The position numbers and the translations under genes are program-made. Below, piece by piece: positions 12,146 to 23,812 of a stretch of DNA of 64,000 nucleotides (its first letter is position 1; the number at the start of each line of letters is the position of its first letter). This stretch comes from Diphasiastrum complanatum (Eukaryota > Streptophyta > Lycopodiopsida > Lycopodiales > Lycopodiaceae). Under the pieces are notes generated by a model. That model was given only the letters and a program-made list of their open reading frames with translations. It was not told the origin of the DNA and did not search any database. Location of the stretch: NCBI GenBank assembly GCA_029204225.1, contig CM055101.1, forward strand, positions 61,781,140 to 61,845,139. Direction: 5' to 3'.

Positions 12146-12683
12146 AATTTACTAATCCATTTATTAAAACATCAAATTACAATGGAAATACAAGAAATCA
12201 AGAAACTAGTCAAAATTCAAGAAGATAGCTAAATGTAGCAAAACTTCACCAAAATAGGCAAAGTAAGGTATCATTATTCATGATTATTGATCATTCACAA
12301 GATTAGGCCTGAAACTAGAGCAAGATCATAGCTCTCATGTGATTGTAGGCACATGAACCATCAATACTATCAAGAAAGCTCTCAAAGAGAAGCTTCAAGA
12401 TCACCAAGAGTTCAAAAATCATAAAAGTAGAATAGCCTCCAAATTAGCACGACTTCCTCTATTAATAGTGGGTCTTTAGTGCGTCTAATTAACATTTGGG
12501 GCCTTATTACCTTAATATGGGCCTTACAACCATTATTATAATTCCCGCCAATACAGATATGGCATGGTTGTTTGCGCCCTTTATTTAACAATTCCAATGA
12601 CTAGTTCTAGTCTAGTTTAGCTCCATGGCCATTTTGGTAATTCATTACTAAGCTCATGGGCCAATTACATACATCACGTGACA
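12146..12683 (-). mobile_element. Ty3/gypsy LTR, copy 1 (3' LTR, left end truncated)
   Basis: This block is highly similar to 24980-25526 and 61663-62247. Its right end TGACA at 12683 is followed by CTCCCCCTACTTT, which is a polypurine tract on the minus strand. The chromodomain tail of a gypsy integrase then follows, so this is the 3' LTR of a minus-strand gypsy element. Similarity begins at CTAATCCATTT, so the terminal 30 or so bases on the left are missing or diverged. Confidence 0.78.
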
Positions 12684-12845
12684 CTCCCCCTACTTTAGGC
12701 ATTTTTGCCCTAAAAAATGAAGACCATGTAGTTTTTTCGTCAAGTCTCGTGCTCCATAAGAACTCTGGCTGTCTCCAAAATGTAGGCCATCTCTTTAGGT
12801 AGGAATGATCTTCCCATGTGTTGTCTTTCGTGACAAAATTTCCAG
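12684..12845 (-). pseudogene. Ty3/gypsy integrase chromodomain tail fragment
   Basis: The minus-strand reading contains DNTWEDHSYLKRWPTF, which matches the TWE(D/E) segment of the chromodomain at the C-terminus of chromovirus integrases. It ends at a stop beside the polypurine tract. To the right the sequence switches to copia LTR within about 10 bp, so only the final 50 codons or so of this gypsy element survive here. Confidence 0.6.
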
Positions 12846-13577
12846 AATTCACACGTGTGGAGATGATCCACAAATATGATAGATCTTGTTAAGCTTTATG
12901 ATAAGCACAATAATCTAATTCTAGATTGAATAGCAAGATCTAGTACAAAACTTATGGCTTAACCACAATCTAGCATGCTAAGAATCAGAGAATGATAGCA
13001 ATGAATCATAAATGAGCAAAAGTACAAGAAATTAGTGTATGAGCATTAGCCTCAACAAGAGTTAGAGAGAGAAAGAGAGAGAGAGAAATGGTGTGGATCC
13101 AAAGTGGCATGAGATAGCTACAAAGCTTTGGTTCTTCATCAAAAAATATGAGAATGGCTACACATATTTATGGAGTTTGAGGTAGTTCGAGGTAGAACCA
13201 CATCCATACACCTTTCAATGACATCTAAAGTGAAAACTAGAGTCTAAGTGACTGTCACATCTCGTGCATAAATCTCTACCTAATTTTACCAAGTGTTCTA
13301 GTTCTAATTAGAATTGTACCAATAATCATGCATGTGTCCATTTCACTTTGTGCATGCCTTGCATGTCACTATGGACCACTTACAATAAATGCATGTGATA
13401 TGCCACGACAAGTATATTATTGTTATTTTCAAGTCTACAATCTATATGCAAGTTGTATTCAATGCTCGAGTTCCATCTAGGCCAAATTTGGCATTTATAT
13501 TTATAAAACAACATACTTGCATAGTACAAAGTTTGTAGCAAGCCTAAAGTCAAGATGGATTATTTTCAATTTCAACA
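12846..13577 (-). mobile_element. copia 3' LTR (minus strand), outer end truncated
   Basis: The right end (TTTCAACA at 13577) is followed by CTCCTCCTAAAAAC, a polypurine tract on the minus strand, and then by RNase H of a copia element in the same orientation. The left boundary is not a clean TG. The sequence runs into gypsy chromodomain sequence near 12846, just left of a CACACGTGTG palindrome that sits inside the LTR in related copies. A (GA)9-type run lies at about 13067-13087. Confidence 0.6.
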
Positions 13578-15749
13578 CTCCTCCTAAAAACAATCTTTGT
13601 TGACTTGAACATGGATCTTGGTATTGCTCCAAGATTGGTTCTATGCTTGATGAAGGAACTCTTGCTCAAAGGTTTGGTAAGCAAATCTGCAATACAAGAT
13701 GATGTGTCGATGTGTCGATGTGCTCCAAGTAGATTTCCCCTCCAATGAGCTTCTCTCTCACGAAGTGATGTGCAACTTCGATGTGTTTGCTCCTTGCATG
13801 GAATATCGGATTGTTGGCAAGGGCTTGGGCTGAAATGTTGTCACACACGATCATAGGTAGATCATCTTCCTTGATTATCTTTAGCCCCACTAGCAACCTT
13901 TTGATCCAAAGCACTTCCTTTGTTGTAGTAGTGAGTGCCTTATACTCAGCTTCACAAGATGAGAGTGATACAGTTTCTTGCTTTTTGGAAAGCCAAGATA
14001 TCAAGTTTCCTCCAAGATATATGACATAAGCACTTGTAGATTTTCGATCTGCTCTATCACTTGCAAAATCTGAGTCAGAATAGCCAACTATAGAAAGATC
14101 TTCACGTTTATACAATAAACCATAGTCAAAAGTTGAAGATATGTATCTAAGCACTCTCTTGGCCATTTTCCAATGATGAATAGTAGGATTTTGCATTGGA
14201 TCCACTTATGAACACTAAAATTTATGTCAGGTCTAGTTATTGTGAGCCAAATTAAGGAGCCTATAAGACTCTTTTTATGTAGACATTACAGTCCGGTTGT
14301 GTAGGATTGAAGTCTAGAGAGTTCAGAAGACTATCGAGCTTCTTATACCAAGCTCGTGATGCATGTTTTATACCATAGATGCATCTCTGCAACCAACAGA
14401 CATATTGTCGATTGTCAAGATCTTCAAATCCTTCAGGCTGCTTCATGAAGATTTTCTCCTCTAGAACTCCATGGAGAAACGCTTCTTTCACATCAATTTG
14501 GTGAATTTCTAGATTGTGTTGTGTGGCGTATGCAAGGAGTAGTCGTATGCTTGTCATCTTGACCATCGACGAATATGTGTCAAAATAATCAACACCATAT
14601 CTGTGTGTGTAGCCCTTTGCGACAAGCCTTGCCTTGTAGCGGCCAATGGTGCCATCTGATTTCAACTTCTTCTTGTATACCCACTTGCAGTTGATGATTT
14701 TTCTGTTTTCTGGCAGTGGCTTTAATGTCCATACCTTGTTTTGCCTCATCGACTCGATCTCCTTTGACATTGCCTACTTCTTGAATTCTCCCTCTGGACT
14801 CTGGATAGCTTATTGATATGTTGTTGTCTCTTCAATGACGCTGCAGTACTCGAACTGCATGTCTTCACTCCACTGAAGATTGTTAGCATAACGGTTTGGA
14901 GGTCTTCTTTGTCTTGTTGACCTTCTAGGTTCGTTTCGTCACTGCTCGAATGTTTCTTGTTCGTGGGGTTGATCTTATACTTCTTGCTGCTCTGGAGTCT
15001 ATGGCTCAACATTATGATTTGATGTCTATCCTCGATCTCCCTCTTGAATAGGCAGCAATGTGAAGATCTCATGGCCTCTTTCATCTTTTAGTCCACTGAG
15101 GGAATGTGGACTCATCGAACTTCACATCTCTGCTCGAAACAACCTTTTTCATGGTTGGGTTGTAGAGCCTGTACACTTGTGTTCTGTTCGAGTACCCGAC
15201 CATGATCGTTTGTTCTGATTTATCATCAAATTTGCTTCTCTTTTCTTTTGGAATGTGCTTGTATGCTACACATCCAAACACACGTACATATGAGAGATCA
15301 GGCTTTCTACCTGTCCACATTTCATACAGTGTCTTATCTTCCAGTGCTATCGTTGTTGATCTGTTCTGTAGGTGTATAGCTGCAGCTATTGCCTCAGCCC
15401 AGAATTGACTTGGCAATTGAGCCTGTGCCATCATGCATCTAGTTTCTTTGACTAGCGTTTTGTTTCTTATCTCCACGACACCATTATATTTTGGTGTGTA
15501 TGCAGGAGTGAGCTCGATCCCTTGTTCTTGGCAGAATCTTGAAAACTCTTTGCTCTTGTACTCACCTCCATTGTCAGATCTGATAATCTGTATCTTTTTC
15601 GAGGTGTGTCTCTCTGCAAATGTCATGAACTTCTTGAAGGAATCAAATACTTCAGATTTCTTCTTTAGGTAGTAGATCATAGTCATCCGACAGTAGTCAT
15701 CTATGAATGTCAAGAAGTACCTCGATCTTGAGAGCGAATCCATTTTCAT
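13578..15749 (-). pseudogene. Ty1/copia integrase-RT-RNase H, decayed
   Basis: From right to left on the minus strand: the integrase core at 15749-15081 (FLTFIDDYCRMT, IIRSDNGGEYKSKEF, TPAYTPKYNGVVE, YEMWTGRKPDLSYVRVFGC); a frameshifted acidic linker at 15084-14746; RT at 14770-14261 (NCKWVYKKKLKSDG, KARLVAKGYT, HQIDVKEAFLHG, YGIKHASRAWYKKLD); and RNase H at 14205-13666 (GYSDSDFASDRADRKSTSAY, SSCEAEYKALTTTTKE, CDNISAQALANNP, ARSKHIEVAHHFVRE). The region with the YVDD catalytic aspartates is deleted between RT and RNase H. Gag and protease are missing. Confidence 0.92.
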
Positions 15750-15787
15750 CGAGTTAGAATTAAAGTAGAATCACTGTGTTATTGTAC

Positions 15788-16014
15788 TGTGGGTCCTATC
15801 AGTGGATAAGGATCATTTGGCCTCACCACGAGGCAAGTCGACGAGACACGCGTCCTGCCCACGACAATCATGGGTTGCCTGAGTGAACAACTATATGTAA
15901 AGTGTAATTTCATTTTGAGAAATATAGTTGCTATGTGAGCTTGCTGTGTAGAGTGTTTTCTGTCTGTGTTACTGTGTAGCATGATCTATGTTCCTGTGCA
16001 AAGCAAATTCTAAG
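15788..16014 (+). mobile_element. LTR 3'-end fragment followed by a primer-binding site
   Basis: TGGTATCAGAGTCG at 16016-16029 resembles the site complementary to the 3' end of initiator Met tRNA used by plant LTR retrotransposons. The sequence before it is therefore the end of a 5' LTR on the plus strand. The LTR start is unclear; TGTGGGTCC near 15788 is a candidate. The internal region is missing, because another LTR starts only 10 bp after the primer-binding site. Confidence 0.5.
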
Positions 16015-16038
16015 TTGGTATCAGAGTCGTACAGGGAG

Positions 16039-16721
16039 TGTGTTAAAAATTCACAATTCTAGCTTGACTAGTTTTGGTCATATGACTTGTAAATAGTTAG
16101 ATGGTCATGATGTGGCTTGTCACACGTGCCAAATAGCATAGGATTCCATTCATAAGGATGTTCTCAAGTAGACCTAAGTGTTAGAACCTTTGGAATGAGT
16201 CCAAATTATGCTTAGATACAAGGGAGAAAAAATAGGAGCTATTTTTGGTAGTTTTTGCATTGTTGAGGGATCTCCAAGATTCCAACCTTAACCTGGTAGG
16301 GATGAAAGATCCACCAAAATTAGCATTAGGGATAGGTTTAGGGCTACTCATAACTGCCCAAAACCGTGATGGATCATGTATATATAGGTGATGATATCTC
16401 ACCAAAATTAATCAAGCAATTTCATGATTTTTCTCTCATAATGGTGCAATTGCTCTCTATGTTCATAATTGTTTGAGTACTTGTGATTACTAATGATTAT
16501 AGATTGAATGTAGGTCTGGTGTACAGTACTCAGACTGTGGGAGGCCGTACTTTCACACGTGTGAAGCCTTCTTCAAGGATTTGGGCCATTTAGTGAGGTT
16601 CAAGCATAGATTTTTGATGGATTTTGATGGTTATACTTGTGCTAATCTTATGAAATCATAATCTATTGTTTCCCTCATCATTTCAAGTGTTTTAGGATCC
16701 TTATTTGCTGTAATTTCTACA
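16039..16721 (+). mobile_element. copia 5' LTR
   Basis: The block begins TGTGTTAAAAATTC and ends CTACA directly before TGGTATCAGAGCC (16722-16734), a perfect initiator-tRNA primer-binding site. The LTR is about 683 bp. It contains TTTCACACGTGTGAAG near 16550. It belongs to the same superfamily as the LTRs at 8763 and 31963, judging by the start TGTG(A/T)(A/T)AAA and the internal palindrome. The short purine run AGGGAG just upstream looks like a polypurine tract. Confidence 0.8.
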
Positions 16722-18875
16722 TGGTATCAGAGCCTAAAGGCTGAAATGAGCTAAATCCTTGGTTTTCATTCAATTTGATCACAATTTTTGATCTAAATCT
16801 TGTGTAGATTGGATCTTAGCATCTAGTATTGATTCTAGAACTCAAAGTGAGTCAAATACATTGGAGATTTGTGTTGTGTGACTTCATTTGCAGGTGTTTA
16901 GGTGTCTAAAACCAGAAGCAAAGTTGAATTCAATTCACATTACCAAGATAGCAAGTTTTGCTTGCTCCAAGCATTGATTTCTAAGCGAGTTTTGGAGGTG
17001 ATTTCATAGAGGAGGCTTTCTAGCATTCAAGGAGAGGGAAGATCAGAGTTTTGGGGACTCTTCAAGGCTGTTCTAAGTTGTAGTAGACACATCCTAAAGT
17101 GATTTAGGTTCAATCCAACCATTGCTTGTATGTGCAAACTACTTGATGAATAGGGTGTCTTGCAAAGCAATTGAAGGCAAAACTCCTTATGAGATGCTGT
17201 ATGGAAAGAAACCCAATCTTAATCACTTGAAAGTTTTTGGGTGTATATTTTATGTGCATGTGCCATTGGAAACAAGATCCAAGGAGGATCCATCTTCCAC
17301 AAGAGGGATCATGCTTGGATATGCAAGCTCAAGCAAGGGCTACAAAGTCTATCTCCCATCCTTGAACAAATTTGTTGTTTCAAGGGATGTCATCTTTGAT
17401 GAACATCATATGCATATGCTTGAAGAAGGCTCAAGTGCTTCAACAATCAAGAAGAAGATGGCCGAGGAGCAAGATCTTGGTTTTGAGGAGGAGCTCATGG
17501 AGGAGCAAGCACTAAACCCACCTATCACACCAAGGAGATCTTCAAGGGAAAAAGTGGAGCCATCAAGGCTCACATATCAAGGCAAAGGACATCAAGTTGA
17601 GGGTATCTCATCCACTTCTTATGATTTATCTAGTTTTGAAGAACCATCTAATGTTGAAGATGCATTGAACTCCAAAGAATGGTATAAAGCTATGTTGGAT
17701 GAGTATGATGCCTTGATTGAGAATGAAACTTGGTTGCTTGTTGAGAGACCTCAAAGGAATGTAATAGGATCCAAGTGGGTCTTCAAGCTTAAGTTGAATG
17801 CAAATGGGAGTGTTAACAAACATAAAGCAAGATTAATTGCAAAAGGTTATGCTGAAGAGAGAGGGATAGACTATGAGGAAACTTTTGCACTCGTGGCCAA
17901 GATGGTCACAATAAGGCTAATCATTGCACTTGCATCACATTTTGGATGGATTCTATGTCAAATGGATGTCTCTAATGCTTTCTTGAATGGTTTTTTGGAA
18001 GATGATATCTATATGGAGCAGCCACAAGGGTTCATCAAGCATGGAATGGAGAACAAAGTATGCCATCTCCAAAGAAACATCTATGGCTTGAAGCAAGCCT
18101 CGAGATCTTGGAATTCAAGACTACATTGCTATCTTATTTCACTTTCTTTTGTTCAAAGTGAATATGATCCCACTCTTTACATTAAGTTTGATGATGTTGG
18201 TATTGTACTTTTACTCATTTATGTAGATGACATCATCATTAGTGGAAATAGTGTTGATGGTATTGAAAAAATCAAGATAGATCTATCCTTAGAGTTCAAG
18301 ATGGTAGATCTAGGGTGTCTTCACTTCATCTTAGGCATAGAAGTACTTAGAGGGTCTCATTTTATCTTTATAAGTCAAGTAAACTATGCTCAGAGTCTTT
18401 TGAAGAAGTTTACGATGGAAGTATGCAAAAGTGTTGACACACCAATGGAGCAAGATGTAAAAGTGCCAAATGAAGATGATGAAAGATCCTTCATGGAAAT
18501 CACTTTGTTTAGGCAACTTATAGGTTCCTTAATGTGGAATAACTAGACCAGGTCTTAGCTTTAGTGTATGTAGGTTGAGCCAATCCATGCAAAAGCCATT
18601 GAATATCCATTGGAAAACGGCTAAGAGGATTCTAAGATACATCTCGGGTACATTGGATTTTGGGATTCTATATAGAGGATGTGATTAACCTTCATGCATT
18701 TAGTGATTCAGATTTTGCAGGGGACAAGAGGGATAGGAAATCAACAAGTGCCTATTCAACTTTCATAGGAGAAGGTGTGGTTTCATGGCTTTCAAAAAAG
18801 CAAGAAACTATATCTCTATCTTCAAACGAGGCCGAGTACAAAGCTTTGACAACCACTACAAAGGAGGTACTTTGG
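16722..18875 (+). pseudogene. Ty1/copia element with gag-protease-integrase core deleted
   Basis: The primer-binding site and leader (16722-17110) run straight into the integrase C-terminal part (NYLMNRVSCKAIEGKTPYEM, HLKVFGCIFYVHVPLETRSK). One long frame (17122-18546) then holds the linker and almost all of RT: GSKWVFKLKLNANGSVNKHK, KARLIAKGYAEERG, CQMDVSNAFLNGFLEDDIYM, YGLKQASRSW, and LLLIYVDDIIISGN with both catalytic aspartates. A frameshift at about 18546 leads to RNase H (SDSDFAGDKRDRKSTSAYS, SNEAEYKALTTTTKEVLW), which is cut off at about 18875. Leader, RT and LTR are in the same orientation. Because gag and protease are gone, it cannot be autonomous, although its RT frame is the best preserved in the window. 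Confidence 0.92.
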
Positions 18876-21800
18876 ACCCAAACGAAAGGCTATAACCTCC
18901 AAACGAAGGGCACCTGGACTATACCTACAAGTACGGTACAGCAAATCAGAGCGATTGCAATGGAAAAAGTGTTCGGAGTACGCTAGAAGTGATTTTACCA
19001 GTCCACTGGGCACGTTGTTAGGAGTTGACGATTGAGTGCATTTCGGAAGGCGACGCCGATTTGGCTTTCAAATTGGTGGAAAAGCGGCGAGTGGCCTAGT
19101 AAGGGAAAAAGTGCAGGTCATTATTTTCAACTTCTGACATCACTGTTGGCCTCGACATACTGTTTTTAGCCTACGCCAGAAGTTTCAAGCAATTTTGCGA
19201 TGACAAACATGGGAGAGTCCATTTTGAGTGAAAGTAGCAAATTGGATGGGATTTCTAACTATGTAGTGTGGAAATTCAAAATGAAAAACATACTGATGGA
19301 GAAAGACGTGTGGGAAGTCGTCACAGGTGATGAGAGAAGGCCGCCAAATGAGAGATGGACTGCATTCTATTGGTGAGCGCATACGTGATGTGGAGCTGGT
19401 GCACAATGCAATGTGTGGCATTGCAGAACCCTATCAGATGTTTGTGAGCGGAATAGCATCAAGATAAAGATTGCCAACCTTTGACGAGCTCACATGAATC
19501 TTGATTTAGGAAGAGCAACATAGAGAAGTGGTGTAAGCTAGACGTCAAAATACTGACAATCAAGCACTTGCGACACACCAAAAATAAGGCAAAGGCAAAG
19601 GCAAGAAAAATTCTAAGCAGCAATTTGCCAAGTCTCAGGAGGACGAGGGATCTTCTAGTAAAACTAAGAAGAAAGGAAAGTGCTTCCATTGTGGTAAAAA
19701 GGGCCATTGGAAGAGTGAATGTCGCAAATTTCTGGCGGAACAAGGCAAGGGGAAACCAAAACAAGCAGGTAACCTTGTCGATGAGGGTGAGATTGAAGAC
19801 TCTAGTATCTTCATATCTGCATTGTCATCTAATCAAGATGATCAGGCATGGTATATTGACTTGGGAGCCACAAGACACATGACAAGTAACAAGAATTGGT
19901 TCAGTAGTTTGAAGGTGTTGGATAATGGAACATCTGTTTCACAAGCAAATGGTGAGGTGTGCAAGATCAAGGGGATAGGCACCGTTTCAATCCAACTACT
20001 TGATGGCAAAAGCAGGATGATCAAGGAGGTACTTTATGTACCAGGTTTGAAGAAAAATCTACTTTCTGTTGGAGTCATTACTGATCAAAAGTTGAAAGTA
20101 GAATTTGCCCATGATCGTTGCTTTGTAAAGGATGTGAACCAAAAGTTCAAAGTTATTGCAGATGGAGTAAGAGAGCCCAATACAAAATTATACAGGTTGA
20201 ATGCTACAATTATGGGGCAACATGGACTTGTATCATCCATTCCATCGCAAACTGTGTTGTGGCATAAGAGGCTTGGTCACTTGAACTTGGGAAGTCTCAA
20301 AGAACATCCGGGATTTAATCCACACAGATTTATGCGGGCCTATGAGGACCATGTCCTTAGGTAAAGCCTTCTATTTTATGACCTTTATTGATGATATGTC
20401 ACGTAAGACGTGAATCTACTTCTTGAAGAAGAAATCAGATGCATTTGATAACTTCAAGAGCTTCAAAGCATTGGTTGAAAATCAGACAGGTAGGAAAATC
20501 AAAGTCCTAAGATCAGATAGTGGAGGTGAGTACAAGTCTAATGACTTCAATGATCTTTGCGATCAATGTGGGATTAAAAGACAATTTACGCAAGCTCATA
20601 CTCCTGCTCTCAATGGTGTAGCTGAGCGCAAGAATTGTACGAAATGTGGAAAGTGCCAGATCTATGCTAGCTGAGATGAAACTACCAAAAGATTTTTGGT
20701 CAGAAGCATGTAGCACGACAGTCTATCTTCAAAATAGAAGTCCTACCATTGCCATACCAAAGATAACACCTGAGGAAGCATTCACAAAGAAGAAGCCAAA
20801 GGTGAACCACTTGCGAATCTTTGGATGTAAGGCCTTTGTACACATTCCTAAGGAAAAGAGACGTGAACTTGGTGTAAAAGCTATCAAGTGCATATTCCTA
20901 GGATATGATGATCGTGTGAAGGGGTATAGATGTTTTGATCCAGTGGAAAACAAGATCCATATAAGCCATGATGTTATCTTTGATGAATCCAAGATGTATG
21001 AAGACGAGGATGTTGAGAAGATAGACACATCCAATGGGAAAGATGGTATAGTGAGGATACCACCTGATGATGATCCATTCATTGACCTTTTGAGTGATGA
21101 ACATGAGGATACATCTCAAGATACTACTACTCAACCTCAAGAGACAGGTTGGAGAGGTAGGGACAAACCTTTTGGTGCAAGAAGGATTGAAGTTGCAGGT
21201 GACAAACGCAAGGAGAAAGATGTACCATGGGATACATTTTCACCAGGAAGCCGATCACCTAAGTGGTTTGAGAGATTGTTGGAGAGCCGCGACATAGATG
21301 ACTTTCCAGGATCATCTAACCAGCGAGAGCTATGAAGATCAACAAGAGAGAAGACTCAACCTGAAAGGTATAAAGCAAATTATGCTCTCTTATCTAGCAT
21401 TATTCAAAGCAAAGAACCTTCGACTTATGGTGAAGCGAAGGATGATGACATTTGGGTCAAGGCCATGGGAGAGGAGATGGAGTCAATTACTAAGCATAGT
21501 ACATGGGACTTAGTAGAACCACCAGTTGGCAAGAAACCCATTGGTTGCAAATGGGTATACAAGACTAAGTACCATGCAGATGGAAGTTTAGCAAAGTACA
21601 AGGCAAGATTGGTGATTAAAGGGTATGCACAAAATAAAGGCATCGACTATGAGGAGACCTTTGCGCCGGTTTGTAAGTGGAATACTCTACGTCTACTTGT
21701 TGCTTTAGCTTCACATTTTGGTTGGCCTTTGCATCAGATGGATGTGAAATCTGCTTTTCTAAACGATGAGTTAGAAGAAGAAGTGTTCATGGATCAACCT

Positions 21801-22241
21801 TTGTAGCAAAAGGACAGGAAAATAAATTATGTCACTTGAAGAAAGCACTTTATGGTCTTAAACAAGCACCACGTGCGTGGTATAGCAGGATTGATGCTTA
21901 CTTTTGTTCAAAGGGGATGGGTGAGAACACATTCTGGTCCAAATATTTATGTCTTATGCTTTGATGGTATGGTTGATTTGATTGCTCTTTATGTTGATGA
22001 CTTGATTATCACGAGAAATAATCAAGAGATGATAGACATGATCAAGAAAGACCTCATGGAACAATTCGAGATGACAGATCTCAGCCTGCTGCTGAGTCGT
22101 GAAATTCATGTTGTTCATTGTAGCATAGAAGAACAACTAGTTGATATTTTCACTAAGCCACTTACTGGAGAAAATTTTGATAAGTTTAGATCAGCTCTAG
22201 CACAGAAGAATGTATTGCTAGATAAGGTATCAGACTATTAA
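18876..22241 (+). pseudogene. Second Ty1/copia polyprotein, decayed, no LTRs found
   Basis: A leader of about 320 bp with higher GC precedes gag (ATG 19200, KLDGISNYVVWKFKMKN). A CX2CX4HX4C zinc knuckle follows (CFHCGKKGHWKSEC, about 19681-19722). The protease frame is 19822-20364, with WYIDLGATRHMT, where the usual catalytic DSGA reads DLGA. The integrase zinc finger begins LWHKRLGHLN but its CxxC half is missing. The integrase core starts MTFIDDMSRKT followed by a stop, then VLRSDSGGEYKSNDF. Frameshifts follow near 20640, 21330 and 21800. RT includes [38 protein letters not shown] and IALYVDDLIITRNN. RNase H is nearly all deleted (only EEQLVDIFTKPLTGENF remains). It is joined head to tail to the preceding truncated element. 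Confidence 0.9.
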
Positions 22242-22267
22242 GTTTGATCTTAGCTGATAAGGTATTG

Positions 22268-23003
22268 CTAGATTGAACCAACATTTGTTGGCTGTATGGC
22301 TGGTTTGTGACAGTGATCACAGGAAGAAGATTGTTGATTCGAGGACTTCGTCTTCTCGAATCTAGGTTTGTTCTTGTTTTTCTTCCTTCCTTTCGTGAAG
22401 AGGGACTTCTCTTGATCACTGCTTCCTTCTGCTTTGTCCCTCATCAATCTTTTATTAGCAACAAGACTGATCGCTTTGTTGAATGTCATATCTAGTAGAC
22501 TCAATATGAGCATTCTCAACGGCTGATAGGACGTCGGTAGAGACTTCATGATGTATATCAGTTGTTGTGGTGCTGGGTCCTGGTGCTCGTCCTGATGCAG
22601 CGAGTTGAGAGAAGATCGTACTGATCTTCTCAACATGCTGATCTAATTGGTTGCCATCCCATCGTATGGATTGCAGCTAATTGTGAAGATGCATCACTGA
22701 GGCTGTTGTTCTCACTTCATACTTCTGTTTTAATCTTTCCCATGCTGCATGGCTGCTTTCGCAGTCTTCAATCTGGATGAGTAGATCTTCATTAATGGAC
22801 GAAATGATGATCGCCATTGCACACTCATCCTTTCTGATCCATTCAGCTCTCCTCGGGTCTCCCTCTGGAGGCTGCACCTCTGAGAGTTCGGTCACCGACC
22901 AGATGTCTTCACCCTTCAGAAGTGTTTTGATTTTGAATTTTCATATCCTATAATTTGCGCCATCAAGACTGATTGCTACTCTTGTCTAGATCGTTGTAGC
23001 CAT
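22268..23003 (-). pseudogene. Ty1/copia gag (minus strand), decayed
   Basis: An ATG at 23003-23001 lies 49 bases inside the primer-binding site and starts MATTI followed by an early stop. The gag frame continues with KFKIKTLLKGEDIWSVTE, then AEWIRKDECAMAIIISSI, SSHAAWERLKQKYE, LTSYQP-like helices, and the first half of a zinc knuckle, CDHCHKP. The element is cut off near 22260, where plus-strand copia sequence begins, so protease to RNase H are absent. Confidence 0.85.
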
Positions 23004-23051
23004 ATTGTGTTGTCTAGAAAATCACTGCTTAGATATCAGTAGTGATAACCT

Positions 23052-23812
23052 GAGGCTCTAATACCATGTCGCGAACTGGTTTGGTTTCGTTGTCGTGAAC
23101 GATTTTGTTTCTTTTGAATTTTCTTTTGTGCGAAAGCTTCACAAGAACCTAGACACGCGACTACACATCACAAAACAGATTCCATTCTAGCAATCAAGAT
23201 GGCGTAAAATAAGGAGATGCACGAAAATAGAGCAATCAATGATCAGTTTGATTTTTAGAGTGAGATCTTCAGTGTCTCGCTCGTTGGCGGCCTGACGCTC
23301 TGCTCTTTCGATGTGTTCTACTCGTTGGTAGACTTTCATGCACAACTATTTCGTTTCTTGTCTTTTTCTTTTCTGCTTTACTCTCTGTATCTATTTTGAT
23401 CCAAGATAATAGTTTTTGTCTCCATTGTGTGGAGTTTACAAGATAGCTAAACAGAGAATTACAAGAGTAATTAAGACTAATCAGCTAATCAGTTACTCTC
23501 CGTTATTACTACCCGTTTTAGCTGGGTGTGAAGTTTAAGACTGCAAGCCCATTGAGCTGCCAGTTGGTAGCGCGAAAGATTCTCTTTCATTTCCTTTCGT
23601 TTCTTTCGTTTCTTTTCGTTTTTTGTCGCTTTGCGGTCCTGGAGGCATGTTTGATATTCGCAAATGATTCGCGAATCGTTCGTCCTTCGTTTGTCCTGGA
23701 AGCACATTGACTTTCGCAAATTGCTTGATCTTCGTGAATCGTTCAACCTTCGAGTCAAGGTTTGTTGACTTTTGCGTCATGGCAAAGTTGCAGGAGTTCA
23801 CCATTTCTGACA
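23052..23812 (-). mobile_element. copia 5' LTR plus primer-binding site (minus strand), CGAA-rich
   Basis: On the plus strand, GAGGCTCTAATACCA (23052-23066) is the complement of a TGGTATTAGAGCC primer-binding site. It directly abuts TGTCGCG at 23067. The LTR runs to TTCTGACA at 23812 (746 bp), with TGTC...GACA termini. The U3 side (about 23540-23760) contains a degenerate duplication built from TTCGCGAATCGTTCG and TTCGTGAATCGTTCA. This LTR was probably inserted into the gypsy gag gene, whose frame stops at the boundary. Confidence 0.85.
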
